Shown: positions 59,365 through 64,000 of the stretch, in pieces
Layout: every line of letters begins with the position of its first letter
Position numbering within the stretch: the first letter of the stretch is position 1
IMG/VR virus record: IMGVR_UViG_3300047172_000213
Coordinates: 62,001 to 126,000 of that record
Direction: 5' to 3' (one strand)
DNA from: a virus
DNA: 64,000 nt
The notes under the pieces: generated by a model
Database searches by the model: none
Seen by the model: only the letters and a program-made list of their open reading frames with translations
What the model was told of the DNA's origin: nothing
Position numbers and translations under genes: made by a program

Positions 59365-60642
59365 ATGCCGCGGATGCCCGTCACCGAGATCAGCAAGAAG
59401 ATGGCCGCCCTCGAGGCCAAGCTGAACAAGAAGCCCGAAACGAAGGGAGGTCGTGTCATGGCAGACATCGACCACTCTCCGAACACCTACTTCCTGCGCA
59501 GGCCTAGCGGCATCATGTCGCTCGACGTGCACACCGGTGGCGGGCTACCCGCGGGTGGCCTGACGTACCTGTCGGGGCCCGACGGCGCCGGCAAGACGTT
59601 CCTGCTCTACAAGTACTTCGCGATGAACCAGCGCCTGTACGGCCCCAAGTCGTGCATCGCGCTGGGCGCTACAGAAGCCGCGCCCGACCACTTCTTCATG
59701 CGCAAGTGCGGCATGCAGATCGCCATCCCCGAGGAGATGATCGACGAGCGCGTGCAGGAGCTGAAGATTCGTGGCTTGCCCCCGTACACCAAGGAGCAGC
59801 TGAAGGACTTCCGCTCGGCCACGATGGGCCACGTGAAAGTCGTGCTCGGGGGCACAGGCGAGGAGGTCCTCGACGGCCTGCTCGATTGCTTCCAGAGCAA
59901 GGCGTTCGACATCATTGGCCTCGACTCGGTCTCGGCGTGCTTGCCGGCAGCGGACAAGCAGAAGGACCTCGACGAGAACGCCAAGCGTGCCGCGGCCGCG
60001 GGTCTGCTCACGAAGTTCTTCCAGCACTACCTCAATGGCACGACGGGCTACTACGGCAACAACCCGACGACGGTCATCTTCACGTCGCAGGTACGTGCCA
60101 ATCCCGATAAGAACAAGCCGGGACCTGCCGCCATGTGGGCGCGTGAGTACGCCGCCGTCGGCGCGTGGGCGGCCAAGCACGGCAAGCTGATCGACATCCT
60201 CGTCATGCCGGGCAAGAAGGACAAGGAAACCCTCGCCACGGGAACCATGAGTGACGACGAGATCGAGAAGGAACGCAAGCGTCGCATCCAGGTCGGCAAG
60301 ACCATCCGCTACGAGGTGACCAAAGGCAAAGCGGGCATCCACGAGGGCATTACTGGGGAGTTCGAGTTTCACTTCCCCATCGGAGCCTCGATGAACGACC
60401 CCAGCCACCGTCTCACTGACGACCAGCGCGAGACTCTGGTCGTGGCCTTCCAGAACGGCATCCTCGAGGAGAAGGACGGCTTTTTGACCCTGCACGGGGT
60501 CGACGGCAAGCCCATCCCGAGCCTCACGAAAATCGCAGGCTACGAGCGCTTCGCAGACATGATGCGCGCTGACCTGGCGCTCGAGATGATGGTGCGCCGT
60601 CTGGTGCTCTCTTCTGTGGGGATCGTGTGCGCGTATCCCTGA
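59365..60642 (+). CDS. RecA/UvsX-like recombinase
   Basis: This 425-residue protein begins MPRMPVTEISKKMAALEAK. Walker A is GPDGAGKT (residues 71-78) and Walker B is DIIGLDSVSA (Asp187). TVIFTSQVRANPDKNKPG matches the L2-like DNA-binding loop area, and the core is followed by a C-terminal helical tail. The start could be a later Met (MADIDHSP) with GGAGG nearby. It catalyses strand exchange for repair and recombination-primed replication, working with the RusA-like resolvase and Fe-S exonuclease downstream. Confidence 0.93.
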   Translation: MPRMPVTEISKKMAALEAKLNKKPETKGGRVMADIDHSPNTYFLRRPSGIMSLDVHTGGGLPAGGLTYLSGPDGAGKTFLLYKYFAMNQRLYGPKSCIALGATEAAPDHFFMRKCGMQIAIPEEMIDERVQELKIRGLPPYTKEQLKDFRSATMGHVKVVLGGTGEEVLDGLLDCFQSKAFDIIGLDSVSACLPAADKQKDLDENAKRAAAAGLLTKFFQHYLNGTTGYYGNNPTTVIFTSQVRANPDKNKPGPAAMWAREYAAVGAWAAKHGKLIDILVMPGKKDKETLATGTMSDDEIEKERKRRIQVGKTIRYEVTKGKAGIHEGITGEFEFHFPIGASMNDPSHRLTDDQRETLVVAFQNGILEEKDGFLTLHGVDGKPIPSLTKIAGYERFADMMRADLALEMMVRRLVLSSVGIVCAYP

Positions 60643-61214
60643 GCGCCGAAGCGCAGCTCGGTGTCTGTTCCAAATGCGGTGCCGGGTCACACGGCCTGGG
60701 CCGCACGATGGTCATCCCCTTCATGGTCATCGTCGACGGCCATGCCGGGGAGACCGAGGCGCTCTGCCAGGGCTGCCTCTTCTACCCCGGGGGCGTGAAG
60801 GTCGAAGTGCCGATGGAGAACCTGGCACCGGGGCCCGCCCCTCGCCGAGGCGCTCTTCGCCGTGCGAAGCAGACCTCCCGCCGCCTCGAGGCCGACCTGG
60901 CCGAGGACCTGAACGAAGCACTGGGAGAAGGCGTTGTGGTCACCCAGCCCGGCTCTGGCAACCAGCCCGGGGCCAAGGGAGACCTACGAGGCAGGAACAT
61001 CGTGCGCGTCGAGGAGAAGCACACCAAGGCAGCCTCGTTCAGCCTAAAGCTCGACGAGCTGCAGAAGATCGCCAGCGAGTGCACCGGCCGCGAGCGCCCT
61101 GTCTTCGTCGTCGACTACCTCGACCCGAGCACGAGCAAGCTGCAGGACCGGTTCGCCGTCATCCCCATCCAAGACCTGAAGGAGCTACTTTATGCCGCTG
61201 GCCAGCATCGCTGA
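60627..61214 (+). CDS. hypothetical protein with N-terminal zinc finger
   Basis: This 195-residue protein starts at a GTG overlapping the recombinase end by 16 bases. It has CSKCG and ALCQGC near residues 14-50, a probable zinc site. The middle is basic and disordered. The C-terminal ~70 residues look like a small alpha/beta domain (ASFSLKLDELQKIASECTGR, PVFVVDYLDP, FAVIPIQDLKELL) that could be nuclease-like, but I cannot identify catalytic residues. It overlaps the next gene by 23 bases. Confidence 0.7.
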   Translation: MRVSLSAEAQLGVCSKCGAGSHGLGRTMVIPFMVIVDGHAGETEALCQGCLFYPGGVKVEVPMENLAPGPAPRRGALRRAKQTSRRLEADLAEDLNEALGEGVVVTQPGSGNQPGAKGDLRGRNIVRVEEKHTKAASFSLKLDELQKIASECTGRERPVFVVDYLDPSTSKLQDRFAVIPIQDLKELLYAAGQHR

Positions 61215-62067
61215 CCTCAATCGTCCGCTCGAGGAGATAGCGCCGTTCATCGACCAGGCCAAAGAGCTGTCGTCGATCTACGACGACTTCGTCGTCCTCG
61301 AGCAGGACGGCCAAGACCGCCTTCCGGGCATCCACGCCTCTGAGCTCTACCCGTGCCTGCGCAAGCCGGTGTACTCGCTCATGGGCACGCCCCGGCGGCC
61401 AAACGTCTCGAAGTTCTGGAAGCAGCGCTTCAAGATGGGCACGGCCATCCACCAGATGCTGCAGGCCGACTTCCACGCTGTCGCGAAGCGCTCGAAGAAG
61501 GGCCTGGCGATGCGCGTCGCCCAGGCCCAGGCCGAGAAGATGGACTGCTACGTGGAGTTCGAGGACGAGCTCAAGGTCGCTCCTGAGCTGCAGGCCATCG
61601 CGAAGTACTACCAGCTGCAGTCGCATGCCGACGGCGTCTTCACCTTCAAGCGCAAGACGGACGACACGGTCGTGCTTCGCGTGGGCCTCGAGATCAAGAG
61701 CGAAGCTCCCGACGGCTACAGCAAGCTCACGGAACCCAAGTCCGAGCACGTGCGCCAGGGGCACATCTACATGGCGTGCCTCGACCTGCCCCTCATGTGG
61801 TTCCTCTACATGAACAAGGGCAACCAGAACAACACGCCCTCGACAGCGCCCTGGCTCGTGACCTGGCAGCCGCGCGTCTGGGCCGAGCTCGAGGACCGCT
61901 TCAAGGTCATCCACGAATATGCCGCTAAGGGCTCACTGCCCGAGCGCACCGAGACCATCATGTGCGAGTTCTGCCCCTGGGCCTACGACTGCCAGCCGCA
62001 GAACATGATGAAGAACTTCCAGAAGCCGTCCAACCGCCGCGAGACCATCCGCGGTCCGGGCAAGTGA
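61192..62067 (+). CDS. PD-(D/E)XK exonuclease with Fe-S cluster (Cas4/RecB-like)
   Basis: This 291-residue protein begins MPLASIADLNRPLEEIAPF. Nuclease motifs are GTAIHQML (His87), SHADGVF (Asp), LEIKS (Glu-x-Lys) and HVRQGHIYMACLDL (QxxxY). Cys55 (YPCLRK) and CEFCPWAYDC near the end give four cysteines for a [4Fe-4S] cluster, as in AddB/Cas4-type enzymes. It probably resects DNA ends for recombination. Neighbours (RecA-like, RusA-like) agree. A Cas4-like name is by fold only; there is no CRISPR array. Confidence 0.9.
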   Translation: MPLASIADLNRPLEEIAPFIDQAKELSSIYDDFVVLEQDGQDRLPGIHASELYPCLRKPVYSLMGTPRRPNVSKFWKQRFKMGTAIHQMLQADFHAVAKRSKKGLAMRVAQAQAEKMDCYVEFEDELKVAPELQAIAKYYQLQSHADGVFTFKRKTDDTVVLRVGLEIKSEAPDGYSKLTEPKSEHVRQGHIYMACLDLPLMWFLYMNKGNQNNTPSTAPWLVTWQPRVWAELEDRFKVIHEYAAKGSLPERTETIMCEFCPWAYDCQPQNMMKNFQKPSNRRETIRGPGK

Positions 62068-62080
62068 CAGGAGCCTGACC

Positions 62081-62710
62081 ATGCGTGAACCCAGCACTGG
62101 TAATGGACTACGCCTACCGCGGGACGTCGGCATCCCGGAGAGCGTCGCTCAGACCATCGAAAGCCGGTGGAACACCATCAGCGTCGTGGACGCCCGGCTC
62201 AAGGCCGTCGGCTTCCACGACAACGACATGCCGAACATCGAGTGCCCGGTCGTCACGACCGAGATGCTCGTCACCCCCGACGTGAAGGAGTACACGACCG
62301 TCTTCTCTGCTCAGCTGCGCTGGTACAACTACGTGACCCGGCTGCTGGCCGACGTGCGCGCGGTCATCTTGCAGCTGAAGAACGAGATGGACGACATCTC
62401 GGCGTCCAAGCGCTCGGGCTTCAGAGCGCTCAACGAGCACAAGGCGAAGGCCGACAAGATCAGCCCGACGGAGATGGAAGACCTCATCCTGCAGGACCCC
62501 CACTACCAAGAGCTGCGCCTGCAGCACCAACAGCTCGAGCAGCAGCGCATCAAGCTCGACGCATGGGCCGACTCGCTCGACCGCAACCTCAAGACGGTCT
62601 CGCGGCAGATCGAGAACCGGCGCACCGAGAACCTGGGTAGCACCCGCGAGGGCAACATGGCGGGGGACTCGAGCCGCAGGGGTAGCTGGGAGCCCAGGAG
62701 ACCGGGCTGA
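62081..62710 (+). CDS. hypothetical helical protein in recombination cluster
   Basis: This 209-residue protein begins MREPSTGNGLRLPRDVGIP. It is helical from residue ~20, with coiled-coil parts (ADVRAVILQLKNEMDDISAS, LQHQQLEQQRIKLDAWADSL) and a disordered basic end. It lies between the exonuclease and the RusA-like gene, overlapping the latter by one base. Position suggests a recombination mediator or helper, but no family is recognised. Confidence 0.68.
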   Translation: MREPSTGNGLRLPRDVGIPESVAQTIESRWNTISVVDARLKAVGFHDNDMPNIECPVVTTEMLVTPDVKEYTTVFSAQLRWYNYVTRLLADVRAVILQLKNEMDDISASKRSGFRALNEHKAKADKISPTEMEDLILQDPHYQELRLQHQQLEQQRIKLDAWADSLDRNLKTVSRQIENRRTENLGSTREGNMAGDSSRRGSWEPRRPG

Positions 62711-63162
62711 TGATTCGCCTTGAGCTACCCTGGCTCCCTCCGACCTCCAACCACGCGTACACGAACGGAGGCTTTGGCGGCAGAGTCTTGTCCACGGCGG
62801 GCAGGAAGTTCAAGAACACGACCAAGGCGCACCTCGCGCAGCACTACCCGCGAGAGCTGATGCTCTTCAAGCCGAACAAGCCCTACCTCGTACTCATGCG
62901 CTTTCACTTCGAGAAGATCGAGAACTCCGGGTACGCTGAAGGAAAGGCGAAAGCACGGTATAAGGTCTTCGACGGTGGCAATCGCACCAAGCTGCTGGAA
63001 GACGCGCTGAAAGAAGCGGGCGGCATCGACGACTCGCAGACCCTTACGTCCATCTGGCAAAAGGTGCCGGCCAAAAACAGCAACGAGCGAACCCTCATCT
63101 GGGCCTGGTCGCTCGAAGAAGAGAGCACCCCCTTCGATGAACCCCTCCGACTTCTCATCTGA
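62710..63162 (+). CDS. rusA: RusA-like Holliday junction resolvase
   Basis: This 150-residue protein begins MIRLELPWLPPTSNHAYTN, with the RusA PPTSN-x-AY opening, RVLSTAGRKFK, and VFDGGNRTKLLEDALKEAGG followed by IDDSQ, which holds the family's Asp residues (DGGNR and IDDS). It cuts four-way junctions made during recombination and replication. The usual DxDN is DGGN here, so one acidic residue is replaced, but the paired Asp at IDDS is kept. It follows recombination genes and overlaps the next gene by 26 bases. Confidence 0.86.
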   Translation: MIRLELPWLPPTSNHAYTNGGFGGRVLSTAGRKFKNTTKAHLAQHYPRELMLFKPNKPYLVLMRFHFEKIENSGYAEGKAKARYKVFDGGNRTKLLEDALKEAGGIDDSQTLTSIWQKVPAKNSNERTLIWAWSLEEESTPFDEPLRLLI

Positions 63163-63514
63163 GCTGCGCACCCTGTTCGAGCGCTGCAATCATACGGAGC
63201 TGTATCAGATTGCGCGTAGGAACGGGCATGTTGTATTCCCCAGCCTCTCGCGAGACGCGCTCATCACCATCATCCTAGACGAACAGCCAGCCCCAGCCAT
63301 CGAACACGACATCGACGAGTGGAGGCGCGCCATCATGCGCTTCATCATCGACCACCGACGTGTCCTCGAGACACAGGTCAGCTGCCCCGCCAAGTCGTTC
63401 AAAGAAGACGCCTGCTTCGGCTGCATCGACATGCAGGTCATCCACTGCCTCACCAGCAACGGCACCGAGAACTACAAGCTCATCGAGCTGCGCAAGAAGA
63501 AGACCACCCCGTAG
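63137..63514 (+). CDS. small hypothetical protein with Cys pair
   Basis: This 125-residue protein begins MNPSDFSSELRTLFERCNH. It is alpha/beta, with SRDALITIILDEQP and EWRRAIMRFIIDHRRVLE, then a CPAKSFKEDACFGC group that may bind a metal. It overlaps the RusA-like gene by 26 bases and precedes an AGGAGA ribosome binding site for the next gene. No family is recognised. Confidence 0.68.
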   Translation: MNPSDFSSELRTLFERCNHTELYQIARRNGHVVFPSLSRDALITIILDEQPAPAIEHDIDEWRRAIMRFIIDHRRVLETQVSCPAKSFKEDACFGCIDMQVIHCLTSNGTENYKLIELRKKKTTP

Positions 63515-63522
63515 GAGAGACC

Positions 63523-64000
63523 ATGTCCGAATCCGCTCTGAATCCGCACACCGCGCCCCGCGACATCGCAGCGCTGATCAAGGAGACCCCCTTCAAGCTT
63601 CGCCTACTCGTTCAGGCCCTGGGCGGCCTTAGCAACGAGCAGGAGAAGATGGCCTGGCACAACATGCAGACGCCCGAGGCCCGTGCTCAGCACGTCCTCA
63701 TGCTGCTGCAGATCTGGGACAAGGCCAACCCGGGTGCCGCCTCGCCGCCCCCGCCCGCTGCGCACACCAACGGGGCCACCGCTCCTGCGGTCGCAGCACC
63801 TGCGCCTGCTGCCGTGTCCCCCGCCCAGGCCCTCACCGGCTTCGCCGCCCCGGGTCTGCAGCCCATGGCGGCCATCCCTGCGGGGATGATGGGCGCGGCT
63901 CCCCAGGTGGCTGCCGTCGCATCGGGGGCGGCCGCTGCCGTCGCCGAAGCTGCGGGTGAGTCGAAGAGCAGGCGCAACCCGCGCACTTCGACGTCGAACG
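63523..64000 (+). CDS. hypothetical protein, partial (C-terminus beyond window)
   Basis: The frame is open from an ATG at 63523 (AGGAGA ribosome binding site upstream) to the window end, at least 159 residues. Residues 1-65 form a helical domain (DIAALIKETPFKLRLLVQAL, EARAQHVLMLLQIWDKA). From residue ~70 it is Ala/Pro-rich and low complexity, ending basic (SKSRRNPRTS). The helical start and Ala/Pro linker suggest a multi-domain protein whose main domain lies outside the window. No function is assigned. Confidence 0.75.
   Translation, partial: MSESALNPHTAPRDIAALIKETPFKLRLLVQALGGLSNEQEKMAWHNMQTPEARAQHVLMLLQIWDKANPGAASPPPPAAHTNGATAPAVAAPAPAAVSPAQALTGFAAPGLQPMAAIPAGMMGAAPQVAAVASGAAAAVAEAAGESKSRRNPRTSTSN

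Noticed and set aside
61192-62067. CRISPR-Cas interpretation of the Cas4-like nuclease
   Set aside because: The fold and Fe-S cysteines are shared with phage and cellular recombination exonucleases. No repeat array and no other cas gene are present, and the neighbours are RecA-like and RusA-like.
1-64000. tRNA genes, integrase or attachment sites
   Set aside because: Gaps are short and none shows a cloverleaf-like sequence. No tyrosine or serine recombinase pattern was found among the genes, so there is no sign of lysogeny in this window.

Overview
The window is part of the genome of a large, GC-rich, tailed double-stranded DNA phage with a contractile tail (a myovirus, possibly of jumbo size). 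The evidence is one continuous set of hallmark genes: tail sheath, probable tail tube, OB-fold baseplate protein, major capsid protein, capsid maturation protease, portal and large terminase, together with a phage replication and recombination set. Genes are packed with frequent ATGA or GTGA stop/start overlaps. No intergenic stretch reaches 300 bases, and I found no tRNA, rRNA, CRISPR array or integrase. GC-rich codon use suggests a high-GC bacterial host, but the sequence does not identify the host.

Layout. (1) 1-37700, minus strand: a long virion operon. Read in its transcription direction it starts with a 2,146-residue single-chain RNA polymerase (RpoB-like and RpoC-like halves fused), then baseplate and virion proteins, the large terminase (with an intein), internal virion proteins, the maturation protease (with an intein), the major capsid protein, small connector-like proteins, more internal proteins, the tail sheath and a probable tail tube cut by the window edge. 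Two HNH homing endonuclease genes sit in this operon. Two plus-strand genes (21835-22536 and 25462-25794) flank the terminase gene. (2) 37813-42433, plus strand: small early-type proteins, then a MoxR-like AAA+ ATPase paired with an HExxH/VWA protein. (3) 42438-42469: a GC-rich tandem-repeat terminator between converging operons. (4) 42486-47938, minus strand: portal plus three virion-type proteins. (5) 48046-64000, plus strand: replication and repair, namely SF2 helicase, family-4 uracil-DNA glycosylase, DnaB-like helicase, CHC2/TOPRIM primase, a Cys-rich candidate single-strand-binding protein, family A DNA polymerase, an HU-like protein with a zinc ribbon, RecA/UvsX-like recombinase, a Fe-S PD-(D/E)XK exonuclease and a RusA-like resolvase.

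How it fits together. The plus-strand blocks would take over and copy DNA, while the minus-strand blocks build and fill the particle. The fused polymerase leads the virion operon, so it could be packaged in the particle for early transcription or be made during infection to transcribe phage genes; the sequence alone does not decide. Three plus-strand operons share an ATAAG-containing element 35-45 bases before their first start codon, which is a candidate promoter class.

The most notable observations are the fused polymerase; two inteins placed exactly at catalytic motifs of the terminase nuclease and the maturation protease; a K-[TVLIQ]-A short motif heavily repeated across the virion-interior proteins but rare elsewhere; Flagellin_IN-like repeats in the sheath with a free-standing relative; and hairpins that bury the ribosome binding sites of both HNH genes.
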